Positions 41,689 through 50,880 of a DNA stretch of 64,000 nucleotides are shown here, piece after piece. The DNA lies in the NCBI GenBank assembly GCA_016930075.1, contig JAFGHS010000012.1:1-64000 (forward strand), written 5' to 3'. The DNA comes from Deltaproteobacteria bacterium. Lineage in GTDB: Bacteria; Desulfobacterota; Syntrophia; Syntrophales; JAFGHS01. Each line of letters opens with the position of its first letter. Within the stretch, counting starts at the first letter, position 1. The translations under genes were made by a program, and so were the position numbers. A model generated the notes under the pieces. That model did no database searches. It was not told the DNA's origin and saw nothing but the letters and a program-made list of their open reading frames with translations.

Positions 41689-41766
41689 GAATACAGAAGT
41701 CGGGAGCCAGGAGCCAGAATAACCATAATATTGTTTTTCTTCTGTATTCTTTATTCTGTATTCTCC
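41689..41766. repeat. Intergenic short repeats with an inverted 11-mer
   Basis: GAATACAGAAG (41689-41699) is repeated in inverted form as CTTCTGTATTC (41739-41749), followed by ATTCTGTATTCTCC (41753-41766); between them GGGAGCCAGGAGCCAG is a direct duplication. The arrangement is typical of small non-coding repeats scattered in Desulfobacterota genomes. It lies between lolA and the debranching enzyme and may act as a transcript end. Confidence 0.6.
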
Positions 41767-41783
41767 TATAAAAGGCATCCTCA

Positions 41784-43793
41784 ATGATTCATATCAACTT
41801 TCAAGATGCCTCCGATACGGATCGGGAACCGCTGAATCTGGAATGGATCGATACGAACGGCAGAGGAGGCTACGCATCCAGCACACTGGCAAATTGCCAC
41901 ACACGTAAATATCACGGTCTTCTTGTCGCAAACCTCCCATCGCCGCCGGGTAGGTACGTGCTCCTGTCCAAGTTTGAAGATTCCATCTTCATAAACGGAA
42001 AGGAACTTTTTCTCTCTCAACACCTGTATCCCGGTTTTTTATTCCCTGCCCATGAACCAATGCTTGCGGAATTCATCCTTGAGAGCTGCCCGCAATTTAT
42101 TTACCGGATGCAAGGTCTTCAGATCCGTAAATCCATTATGATGATGCAGGGGCACGACTGTGTTCTTGTAAGGTACGACCTGGAAGACGGCCCGTCTTCC
42201 TGCGTCCTGCGCATCAAACCTTTTCTGGCCTATCGGGATTATCACGGACTTGCCGTCGAGAATCCATTTTTACAAACAACCGCAGTTTCCCGGAACAACG
42301 GATTTAAAATCGTGCCTTACGAAAGCATGCCGCCGCTTATCTTTGAAACAAATATGACCGCCCAGTTTTCACCCTCCCCTGTCTGGTACAAGCAATTTGA
42401 ATACCCCACGGAAAAAGAAAGAGGCTTTCCTTATCACGAAGATCTGTTCCTGCCAGGCATTCTCGACATTCAAGTCCATAAGGGGACTTCTGTGATTATC
42501 TCGGCCGCTGCATCGGATATTCCTGATGAAAGTCCGCTTGCCATAAAATGGTCGGAGGAAACGGCAAGGCGCAGGGGCGAGGTCCGGCAGTCGAAGAAAA
42601 TCACAGAGGCATTTGAAACGGACGAAGACCGGCATCATATGGCTCAATTAATGACGGCGGGCGGTCAATTCCTGATTCATACGCCGTCGGGCAGACCGGC
42701 TATCGTTGCCGGTTATCACTGGTTTAGTGATTGGGGACGGGACACCCTCATTTCTCTTCCCGGCCTTACCTTCTGCAGCAACCGCAGCGAAGACGGAATC
42801 GCCATCCTCGCCATGCTTGGAAAACACGAGAAAGACGGTCTTCTGCCTAATTATTTCTCCGAAAATGAAAAGAAAATCGCCTACAACTCCATGGATGCAT
42901 CCCTGTGGTACTTCTGGGCCGTTCAGCAGCTCCTCATCCATACGGACGACATTCGATTAATCGAAGAGCGGATGTGGCCCGTTATGAAAAATATCGTTAA
43001 GAATTTATTGGCCGGGACACCACGCAACTGCTTCGTAAACGGCGAGAACGGCCTTCTTCATGCAGGCAGTGAATCGACGCAACTCACATGGATGGATGCC
43101 GTGTCCAATGGAAAACCCGTCACACCACGATGGGGCTATGCCGTTGAAATAAACGCCCTGTGGTTCAACGCCCTTTGTTTTACCGGGGAGTTGGGAAATC
43201 GGTTCGGCGATCATGAACTATCCCTTTCCGACATGATCGATGTTACAAGCCAATCTTTTTCCGATGCTTTCTGGCTGGAAAAGGAGGGGTATCTGGCGGA
43301 TTGCTTCAATGAGGTGAACATTGACGCGTCCATCCGACCTAATCAGATCCTGGCGGTTTCCCTCCCCTACTCTCCCCTCACGCCCTCACAAGCCGCCGGG
43401 GTTGTCAATACGGTAAAGGAACACCTGTTGACGCCCGTGGGACTCAGAACGCTGTCCCCTTCCGACACAAAATACCGGGGCAGCTACCACGGAGACAGTG
43501 CTGAACGTGATGCGGCCTATCATCAGGGCACCGTCTGGCCCTGGTTGTTCGGCCATTTCGGTGAAGCTTACCTGAAGGTTTCCGGCAACGCAAAAACCGC
43601 CCGGGTGTTCCTGCTCAACGTTATTCGCTCGTTTTTGAATAATCATTTTCGTGATGCCGGATGCGGCACCATATCCGAGATTTTTGATGGAAGCCCGCCG
43701 CACAGACCCAATGGGTGCATTGCCCAGGCATGGAGCGTTGCCGAAATCATCAGGCTTTATACGATACTGAAGCGAAGCGGCGGCAAGGTTTAA
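41784..43793 (+). CDS. Glycogen debranching enzyme, archaeal/bacterial amylo-alpha-1,6-glucosidase type (GH133)
   Basis: 669 residues. The N-terminal GDE_N domain shows EWIDTNGRGGYASSTLANC and HGLLVANLPSPPGRYV; the C-terminal alpha/alpha-barrel domain contains GYHWFSDWGRDTLISLPG (about residue 309), NSMDASLWY, LTWMDA, RPNQILAVSLPYSPL and YHQGTVWPWLFG, all characteristic of GDE_C, including its acidic catalytic positions. It hydrolyses alpha-1,6 branch points of glycogen. First gene of a plus-strand alpha-glucan cluster, although a separate promoter precedes the next gene. Confidence 0.93.
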   Translation: MIHINFQDASDTDREPLNLEWIDTNGRGGYASSTLANCHTRKYHGLLVANLPSPPGRYVLLSKFEDSIFINGKELFLSQHLYPGFLFPAHEPMLAEFILESCPQFIYRMQGLQIRKSIMMMQGHDCVLVRYDLEDGPSSCVLRIKPFLAYRDYHGLAVENPFLQTTAVSRNNGFKIVPYESMPPLIFETNMTAQFSPSPVWYKQFEYPTEKERGFPYHEDLFLPGILDIQVHKGTSVIISAAASDIPDESPLAIKWSEETARRRGEVRQSKKITEAFETDEDRHHMAQLMTAGGQFLIHTPSGRPAIVAGYHWFSDWGRDTLISLPGLTFCSNRSEDGIAILAMLGKHEKDGLLPNYFSENEKKIAYNSMDASLWYFWAVQQLLIHTDDIRLIEERMWPVMKNIVKNLLAGTPRNCFVNGENGLLHAGSESTQLTWMDAVSNGKPVTPRWGYAVEINALWFNALCFTGELGNRFGDHELSLSDMIDVTSQSFSDAFWLEKEGYLADCFNEVNIDASIRPNQILAVSLPYSPLTPSQAAGVVNTVKEHLLTPVGLRTLSPSDTKYRGSYHGDSAERDAAYHQGTVWPWLFGHFGEAYLKVSGNAKTARVFLLNVIRSFLNNHFRDAGCGTISEIFDGSPPHRPNGCIAQAWSVAEIIRLYTILKRSGGKV

Positions 43794-43868
43794 GAAACAG
43801 GGTTGAGATGGGTTAATCGTCTTCAAGGATGCCCTTATTGTTTGGCGGTGAGGGACTTTTTTTCTCTC

Positions 43869-43897
43869 TTGACTTTGTGATGCGTCAAGTTTATAAA
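43869..43897 (+). promoter_or_regulatory. Promoter of the GT4-GH57-synthase/phosphorylase genes
   Basis: TTGACT (43869-43874), 17-base spacer, TATAAA (43892-43897). The 266-base gap after the debranching gene also contains a leader of about 155 bases rich in A/T with direct ATTAA/TTAAC patterns. Confidence 0.6.
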
Positions 43898-44059
43898 TAC
43901 AGACAATATCAAGAAATTAATAGTTATTTAACCTTTTGTTTCTCCTTGAGTGTTCGGCATAATGGTTGCGTATTCATTAACCGATTGCTAACCCGGACGC
44001 AATTTAGTAACTTACTTAACAAATCCGATTTAATTCATCCGAAAAAAGGGGGTATAGAC

Positions 44060-45379
44060 ATGAGAGTCCTTATGTTTGGATGGGAATTTCCGCCCCACAT
44101 GAGCGGCGGCCTCGGCACGGCCTGTTTCGGGATGACAAAGGCCATAACAGATCTCGGCCATGATGTAATTTTTGTCCTGCCCAAGGTCAACGGGGTAAAG
44201 GAAAAGACGCATGTGAAACTGGTTTCGGCGGCCGACATCCCCGTTTCAACCCGAACGGCGGAATCATCCGATACAGACGTCGCTTTGACATCCGGCCTTG
44301 TCGATTTTGGGAGGCTGACGATCAGACCGATCCATTCGGTTCTCAGCCCCTATCTTACGAGCTTTCAGTATGAAAATCTGCTGCAGCATTCGTCAACGGG
44401 CATTGTGGACCGTGAGCAGGCCGCAGAATATAAATGGTTCCTTGGGAATGCCGGCGGTTACGGGCCGAATTTGCTTGCCGAGGTGGCCCGTTATGGCGAT
44501 GTGGCGGGCGCCGTGGCGACGCAATACGCTTTCGATATCATTCACGCCCATGACTGGATGACCGTGTTCGCCGGATTGATTGCTAAAAAAGCCAGCGGCA
44601 AACCGCTTGTTTTGCATATCCATGCCCTGGAGTTCGACCGCAGCGGCGAGAATATCAATCAGGATATTTATGAAATCGAGCGCTCCGGCATGGAGGGTGC
44701 CGACCGGATCATCGCCGTCAGCAATTATACGAAACAAAGAATCGTCAGCCTCTATAACATCGATCCCCGTCGGATTTCGGTTATTCATAACGCCGTTTCA
44801 CAGGTAGAGGCGCGTCAAATCTATCATATGCCGAGTAAAAACGGCGGCAGGAAAGTCGTCCTGTTCCTGGGCAGAATTACGTTTCAGAAAGGCCCGGATT
44901 ATTTTATCGAGGCGGCCGCAAAAGTTTTGAAGGTTCTTCCCGACATAACATTTGTTATGGCCGGTACGGGCGACATGATGCCGCGCATGGTCGAACGGGT
45001 CGCCGAGTTGGGGCTGGGGAAGAATTTCCATTTCACGGGTTTCCTGCGAGGCGCTGATGTGGAGCAGATGTTCGCCGCAAGCGACCTCTATGTCATGCCG
45101 AGCGTATCGGAACCCTTCGGCATATCGCCTCTTGAAGCGATGCTCTACGATGTCCCTGTCATTATCTCGAAACAGTCGGGCGTGACGGAAATCCTGAAGC
45201 ATGCATTAAAAGTTGATTTCTGGGATGTCGATGAGATGGCCAACAAAATCATCGCCGTCCTGAAATACCCGGTGCTTTTCGACGACATCGTTGAGCGGTC
45301 CCGGGAGGAAATAAAACATATCCGGTGGGAAGCGGCTGCCGGAAAAATCGTTGATGTGTATCGGGATCTTATGCATTAG
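44060..45379 (+). CDS. GT4-family glycosyltransferase, glycogen/starch synthase-like
   Basis: 439 residues from the ATG at 44060, seven bases after AAAGGGGG; an upstream open frame to 43829 crosses the promoter and is not used. The N-terminus FGWEFPPHMSGGLGTACFG resembles the glycine loop of glycogen synthases, and the C-terminal Rossmann domain has FLGRITFQKGPDYFIEAA and the EX7E motif SEPFGISPLEAMLYDVPV (about residue 350). GT-B retaining enzymes like this transfer glucose from nucleotide sugars. It is followed 11 bases later by a GH57 gene; its acceptor is probably alpha-glucan. Confidence 0.85.
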   Translation: MRVLMFGWEFPPHMSGGLGTACFGMTKAITDLGHDVIFVLPKVNGVKEKTHVKLVSAADIPVSTRTAESSDTDVALTSGLVDFGRLTIRPIHSVLSPYLTSFQYENLLQHSSTGIVDREQAAEYKWFLGNAGGYGPNLLAEVARYGDVAGAVATQYAFDIIHAHDWMTVFAGLIAKKASGKPLVLHIHALEFDRSGENINQDIYEIERSGMEGADRIIAVSNYTKQRIVSLYNIDPRRISVIHNAVSQVEARQIYHMPSKNGGRKVVLFLGRITFQKGPDYFIEAAAKVLKVLPDITFVMAGTGDMMPRMVERVAELGLGKNFHFTGFLRGADVEQMFAASDLYVMPSVSEPFGISPLEAMLYDVPVIISKQSGVTEILKHALKVDFWDVDEMANKIIAVLKYPVLFDDIVERSREEIKHIRWEAAAGKIVDVYRDLMH

Positions 45380-45390
45380 AGGACGGGAAA

Positions 45391-46653
45391 ATGCCGGGTA
45401 TCTGCTTTTATTTCCAGGTTCATCAGCCTTTGCGTCTAAGGCATTATTCGTACTTCGATATCGATCATGTCCATGCCTATGGGGACATGGAACAGAACCG
45501 GGCGATTCTCAACAAGGTCTCCGAGAAATGTTATCTTCCCGCCAACAGGATGATGTTCGACCTGATCGAAAGGCATGAAGGGGCGTTCCGCATTGCCTAT
45601 TCCCTAAGCGGGATTCTTCTCGATCAGTTGGAGACATATCGCCCGGATGTCCTGGACAGTTTCAGGCAGCTTGCCGACACCGGTTGCGTCGAATTTCTCA
45701 ATGAAACATACTACCACTCCCTCGCCTTTATCTTTTCCCCTGAGGAATTTAAAAAACAGGTTATGCTCCACAAGGACAGGATTAAAACCCTTTTCGGACA
45801 AACTGCCGATACATTCCGTCACACTGAATTTATCTATAACAACGATTTGGCCGCCGCGGCGGAAGATATGGGCTACAAATGCATCCTTACCGAAGGAGCC
45901 GATAAAATCCTCGGGTGGAGAAGCCCTGACTTCGTCTATCAGCCTCAGGGATGCCGACATTTGAAGCTGCTGTTGAGAAACTATCGTTTGTCCGACGACA
46001 TTGCGTTTCGCTTTTCCAATCGCCAGTGGCCCGAATATCCCCTGACGGTTGATAAATATGCCCATTGGATCCATAAAGCGGGCGAGGAGGGCCGGATCAT
46101 CAATCTGTTCATGGATTATGAAACCTTCGGAGAACATCAATGGCAGGAAACGGGCATTTTTGAATTCATGAAAAATCTTCCTGATGCACTCCTGAAGCAA
46201 CCGGGGTTTCAGTTCCAGACACCGCGGGAAATCGCGGCGGATCAATCGCCTGTCGCATCGCTCGATGTGCCCCAATTCATATCCTGGGCGGACGTGGAAA
46301 GAAACCTGACCGCCTGGCTGGGAAATGCCCTGCAGCGGGATGCAAGCCGGACGTTATATGACCTGGAACAAAGCGTCGTTTCTTGTGGGGATGAGCAACT
46401 CCTCCACATCTGGCGCTGCCTTCAGACATCGGATCATCTGTATTACATGTGCACAAAATGGTTTTCCGACGGAGACGTCCATAAATACTTCAACCCTTAT
46501 CCGTCGCCCTATGACGCCTATATCAACTTTATGAACATCATGGATGATTTCTCACGACAGCTCGACAAGAAGCGATCAAACGATCCGAATCATATCAACA
46601 CAACCAAAAGGAGCCTCAGTAATGACAACAAGCCGGCAGGGTTATCTATTTGA
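45391..46653 (+). CDS. GH57-family alpha-glucan hydrolase/transferase
   Basis: 420 residues. GH57 signatures are in order: YFQVHQPLRL (motif 1, residues 6-15), LNETYYHSLA (motif 2-like, about 110), RHTEFIYNNDLAAA (the nucleophile glutamate region, about 147) and DYETFGEHQW (with the acid/base aspartate, about 243). The family contains alpha-amylases, amylopullulanases, 4-alpha-glucanotransferases and branching enzymes; this short (420) form resembles the alpha-amylase-like group found beside glycogen genes in anaerobes. The start follows GAGGACGGG, and the 3' end overlaps the next gene by 32 bases, indicating translational coupling. Confidence 0.88.
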   Translation: MPGICFYFQVHQPLRLRHYSYFDIDHVHAYGDMEQNRAILNKVSEKCYLPANRMMFDLIERHEGAFRIAYSLSGILLDQLETYRPDVLDSFRQLADTGCVEFLNETYYHSLAFIFSPEEFKKQVMLHKDRIKTLFGQTADTFRHTEFIYNNDLAAAAEDMGYKCILTEGADKILGWRSPDFVYQPQGCRHLKLLLRNYRLSDDIAFRFSNRQWPEYPLTVDKYAHWIHKAGEEGRIINLFMDYETFGEHQWQETGIFEFMKNLPDALLKQPGFQFQTPREIAADQSPVASLDVPQFISWADVERNLTAWLGNALQRDASRTLYDLEQSVVSCGDEQLLHIWRCLQTSDHLYYMCTKWFSDGDVHKYFNPYPSPYDAYINFMNIMDDFSRQLDKKRSNDPNHINTTKRSLSNDNKPAGLSI

Positions 46654-49600
46654 AGTCAGTTGGGAAATATGCAATAAGGTGGGTGGCATTTACACCGTCA
46701 TTCAAAGCAAGCTCCTTGAAGCAACCAGGGCCTATGGCGACCGCTGTATTCTCTTAGGACCCGATATCAAAACAAATCTTGAGTTTGAAGAGACGGATGA
46801 GCATTTCTGGGCAAAAATCCGGGAAGGAACAGCCATCAAAGAGATCCCCTGCCGTTTTGGCCGCTGGAAGGTCCCCGGAGAACCAAAGGCCATTCTGGTC
46901 GGATACGGCAAGAAATATAATAAAGATCAGTTGCTCTACCGGATATGGGAAGATTTCGGCGTCGATTCCATTGCCGGCGGGTGGGATTATATCGAACCGG
47001 TTATGTTCAGTTATGCCTGCGGCGAGGTCATCGAAACCGTCTATAATTGCATGGCGAAGCCCTTCGGTTTGCCGACCATCGCCCAGTTCCATGAGTGGAT
47101 GACCGGTGCCGGCCTTCTTTATCTCAAAAAGAACGTGCCTGCCATTGGGACCATCTTTACCACCCATGCCACTATCCTGGGTAGAAGCCTCGCCGGTTCC
47201 GGCGTTGATATTTATTCAAACATGGAGCGTATCTCCCCCCAGCGTGAAGCGAGCGCCCATAACGTTACCGCCAAGTATTCCATGGAGGCCGTAACGGCCC
47301 GCGAGGCGGATTGCTTCACGACGGTGAGCGACATAACCGCCATGGAAGCGAAAAACTTTCTCGGAAGACAACCGGATTTTATCACGCCAAACGGTTTGGA
47401 AATGGAACACATACCGGACTTCACGGACAACCGGACGCCGGCCTTGAATTCCAAGAAAAAACTTCTTGATGCCGCCGGAAGATTCCTCAGAAAGGATTTT
47501 TCCCTCAACACAAAGATATTCAGCATTTCAGGACGGTATGAATTCCACAACAAAGGCATTGATGTCTTTCTCTCTGCCTTGGGTCGCCTGGACAAGGAGA
47601 TTTCGGAATCTGTGATTGCGTATTTTTTTGTCCTCGGCGGATACACGGATTTGATCCCCGCCCTTCAGGGTGAATACGGCAAAACAGACCAGGGAACGCC
47701 CCCGCCGATCTCAACGCATCGCCTCCATTATGAAGCGTCGGACCCCATTCTGCAAACCTGCAACCGGATCGGGTTGAATAATGCGGCAAAAAACAAGGTG
47801 CATGTCATTTTTATCCCCGCTTATCTCAACGGCCACGACGGTCTTCTGAATATGACGTATTATGAAGCCTTATCCGGATGCGATCTCGGCGTCTTCCCGT
47901 CCTTTTATGAACCCTGGGGCTATACGCCGCAGGAAAGTGCGGCCTTCGCCGTTCCCACGGTGACAACCGATCAGGCCGGCTTTGGTCTTTGGGTGGAGAG
48001 GTCTGAAGGAGAAAACACCGGCGTCGTCCTGATCAGACGCCGGGGGCAGGACATGCCGACCATTGAAGAGACTCTCTATCAGGTTCTCAAAGATGCCTTG
48101 TCCTGGTCGGATATGGACATGCATAAAAGAAGAAAAAAGGCCCGCTCCATCGCCGTCAAGGCAACCTGGACAAATTTTTTCAAACAATATCTCAAGGCCT
48201 ATGACAAAGCCGAGCAGTGCGCTCGTGATCGCTCCGACCAACTGACCTCGGAAGAATATAAAGCGGAAAAGAAATACACCTACACCAGCGTTGTATCGAT
48301 GCAGCCCCACTTCCGTTCTTTCACCGCCATCGCCGATCTTCCGAAAAACGTGTCGCGGCTCCGCGAACTGGCCTATAATTTATGGTGGAGTTGGAATCCC
48401 CGATCCCTTGACGTCTTCGCAACCATTCAACCGAGATTGTGGCCGGAAATCGGCAACAACCCCGTCAAGATGCTGGAGGAAATTGCCTCGGAAAGGCTCG
48501 CCGCTTCTGCCGGCAATGCTTCCTATGTCAATCTATACGCCCGCGTCATGAAGGAGTTCGACGAATACATGGAGGATAAGACATCCACGGAACGACTCCA
48601 GAAATGCGACGACATACGGTGGTCGTCGCCCATTGCCTATTTTTCCACAGAATACGGGGTTCACGAAAGCATCCCGATTTACTCCGGCGGCTTGGGCGTC
48701 CTTTCGGGAGACCATCTGAAAACGGCCAGTGACTTGAACATCCCTATGGTCGGCATCGGGCTTCTCTACAAATATGGATTTTTCAAACAGGTCATCGACA
48801 AAAACGGCGTCCAGGTAACGCAGTATGCGGAAAATGATTTTTCCACCATGCCGATCACCATCGTCCAGGACGATCGGGGAAACGAGATCCAGATATCCAT
48901 CGAATTGCCCGGCCGCACGCTTTACGCGAATATCTGGCAGATAAAAATCGGCAGGGTTTCCTTATACCTGATGGATACGGACATACCAAGAAATACCATT
49001 CAGGACCGGAAGATAACGGCAAATCTTTATGTGGCCGACCAAAAGACAAGGATAGAGCAGGAAATACTCCTCGGGATCGGCGGAATCAGGCTGTTGCGAA
49101 GGCTGGGGATAGAACCCTCCGTGTATCACATCAATGAAGGGCATTCGGCTTTTCTGATCTTTGAGCGCATATCCCATCTGATGACGGAACAGGGTCTTTC
49201 CTTCGATGAGGCCGGTGAAGTGGTGCGCGGCAGCACAATTTTTACAACCCACACGCCGGTCGAAGCGGGAAACGAAAGATTTTCCAAAGACCTGATGGAA
49301 CATTACTTTTCCAACTTTGTTAAATGGTCCGGCATTTCGTGGTCTCAGTTTTGGGAATTGGGAAAAAAGGAAAGCGGCGAAGACAAACCTTTTTTTATGA
49401 CCATCCTGGCGTTGAAGCTTTCTCATATGAGCAATGCCGTGAGCCGGATACACGGCCAAATATCCAAGTCCATCTGGCGCAACGTCTGGAAGGGATTGCA
49501 CTACTCCGAAATCCCTATCAGAAACATTACCAACGGCGTCCATATGATGTCTTACGTCGCCCCGAGGATGAAGGATCTGCTGAATGCCTTCCTGGAAGCG

Positions 49601-50875
49601 GGATGGGACAAGGAAATCACCAGCAAGGAGAGATGGTCCAGAATCGAAAATATGTCTGACGATCTGCTGTGGCGCACCCGGTATGAACTAAAACAAAAAG
49701 CCATTAACGTCATCAGGGATCAAACCGTCAAGCAGTGGGCAAAATACGGCTATGCAAAAACATGGAGCGACGACATCTTCTCAAAGATAAACCCGTCAGC
49801 CTTGCTGATCGGATTTTCCCGACGTTTTGCCCCATACAAACGGGCGGACTTGCTTTTTTTCGATCTCAAGCGCCTCGACAAAATCTTAAACAATCCCAGC
49901 CGCCCCGTACATATCGTGTTTGCCGGAAAAGCGCATCCCAATGACGAGATGGGGAAAAACATCATCAAAAAAGTGATCGACATCAGCAAGGAAGAAAGAT
50001 TCCGCGGCAAAATCTTTTTCCTCGAGGATTACGACATCCACATCGCCCGTCAACTCATCCAGGGCGTCGATGTCTGGATGAACACGCCCCGCAGACCTTA
50101 CGAGGCCTGCGGCACAAGCGGACAAAAGGTCGCCATAAACGGCGTCCTCAATTTCAGCGTCTCCGACGGATGGTGGTCGGAAGGTTATGACGGTACAAAC
50201 GGCTGGACCATTGGCCCCGTGGCAAAGGATTATATGGATGAATCGCCGACGGCCGACGAGGAAGACAGCCAATCCCTTTACACCACTCTTGAAAATACGA
50301 TCATCCCTCTTTTCTACAATCGCGATGAAACAGGCCTTCCGGGAACATGGCTGTCCATGGTGAAAAGATCCATGCAGACCCTGATTCCCTGCTTCAATTC
50401 CGAGCGGATGCTCCTTGAATACTACAACGATATGTATGCGCCGACAGCGAAGAGACATTGCGAGCTGACAAAAGATTCCTTCGGGCTGGTCAAAGAAATT
50501 GCCGACTGGAAACTCAAAATACCCATGCGTTTTTCCTCTCTCAAGTTTTTAAACGTCATTGTCGAAGGCATTCACGGCGATAATATTTTTGTCGATCAGC
50601 CGCTGATCGTTAACGTAAGAATTGATCCGGGCAAACTGGACCCCGGTGAAATACTCGTTGAACTGGTCATCGGAAAGGTAGAAGGAACAAGTTTTACCGG
50701 CGACCTCGAATCCGTGCCCCTGCAAATCATCGACACATCGGAAGAAGGCATTCTCACGTTTACCGTTAAGTATAAAGTAAAGCATAACGGTTCATACAAC
50801 TACGGCATCCGCGTTTTCCCTTACAACAAAAAGCTGTCGTATAAATATGAAACAGGGTTGATTCTGTGGGGTTAA
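46622..50875 (+). CDS. glgP: Fusion of GT3 glycogen synthase and GT35 alpha-glucan phosphorylase
   Basis: 1,417 residues from the ATG at 46622 (AAAAGGAG upstream). Residues 1 to about 550 match the eukaryotic-type glycogen synthase family GT3: FEVSWEICNKVGGIYTVIQ at the start and PWGYTPQESAAFAVPTVTTD containing the catalytic EX7E glutamates. From about residue 556 an alpha-glucan phosphorylase of the shorter Thermotoga/Thermus type follows: LAYNLWWSWNPRSLDVF, YFSTEYGVHESIPIYSGGLG and the PLP lysine in CGTSGQKVAINGVLNFSV (about residue 1168). The C-terminal 120 residues form an extra beta-rich domain. Synthesis from a nucleotide sugar and phosphorolysis to glucose-1-phosphate would thus be carried by one polypeptide. 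Start overlaps the GH57 gene. Confidence 0.92.
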   Translation: MTTSRQGYLFEVSWEICNKVGGIYTVIQSKLLEATRAYGDRCILLGPDIKTNLEFEETDEHFWAKIREGTAIKEIPCRFGRWKVPGEPKAILVGYGKKYNKDQLLYRIWEDFGVDSIAGGWDYIEPVMFSYACGEVIETVYNCMAKPFGLPTIAQFHEWMTGAGLLYLKKNVPAIGTIFTTHATILGRSLAGSGVDIYSNMERISPQREASAHNVTAKYSMEAVTAREADCFTTVSDITAMEAKNFLGRQPDFITPNGLEMEHIPDFTDNRTPALNSKKKLLDAAGRFLRKDFSLNTKIFSISGRYEFHNKGIDVFLSALGRLDKEISESVIAYFFVLGGYTDLIPALQGEYGKTDQGTPPPISTHRLHYEASDPILQTCNRIGLNNAAKNKVHVIFIPAYLNGHDGLLNMTYYEALSGCDLGVFPSFYEPWGYTPQESAAFAVPTVTTDQAGFGLWVERSEGENTGVVLIRRRGQDMPTIEETLYQVLKDALSWSDMDMHKRRKKARSIAVKATWTNFFKQYLKAYDKAEQCARDRSDQLTSEEYKAEKKYTYTSVVSMQPHFRSFTAIADLPKNVSRLRELAYNLWWSWNPRSLDVFATIQPRLWPEIGNNPVKMLEEIASERLAASAGNASYVNLYARVMKEFDEYMEDKTSTERLQKCDDIRWSSPIAYFSTEYGVHESIPIYSGGLGVLSGDHLKTASDLNIPMVGIGLLYKYGFFKQVIDKNGVQVTQYAENDFSTMPITIVQDDRGNEIQISIELPGRTLYANIWQIKIGRVSLYLMDTDIPRNTIQDRKITANLYVADQKTRIEQEILLGIGGIRLLRRLGIEPSVYHINEGHSAFLIFERISHLMTEQGLSFDEAGEVVRGSTIFTTHTPVEAGNERFSKDLMEHYFSNFVKWSGISWSQFWELGKKESGEDKPFFMTILALKLSHMSNAVSRIHGQISKSIWRNVWKGLHYSEIPIRNITNGVHMMSYVAPRMKDLLNAFLEAGWDKEITSKERWSRIENMSDDLLWRTRYELKQKAINVIRDQTVKQWAKYGYAKTWSDDIFSKINPSALLIGFSRRFAPYKRADLLFFDLKRLDKILNNPSRPVHIVFAGKAHPNDEMGKNIIKKVIDISKEERFRGKIFFLEDYDIHIARQLIQGVDVWMNTPRRPYEACGTSGQKVAINGVLNFSVSDGWWSEGYDGTNGWTIGPVAKDYMDESPTADEEDSQSLYTTLENTIIPLFYNRDETGLPGTWLSMVKRSMQTLIPCFNSERMLLEYYNDMYAPTAKRHCELTKDSFGLVKEIADWKLKIPMRFSSLKFLNVIVEGIHGDNIFVDQPLIVNVRIDPGKLDPGEILVELVIGKVEGTSFTGDLESVPLQIIDTSEEGILTFTVKYKVKHNGSYNYGIRVFPYNKKLSYKYETGLILWG

Positions 50876-50880
50876 TTTAT

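Noticed and set aside
43829-44059. N-terminal extension of the GT4 protein
   Set aside because: The extension crosses a good promoter and leader, and the ATG at 44060 has an ideal Shine-Dalgarno and the conserved family start.
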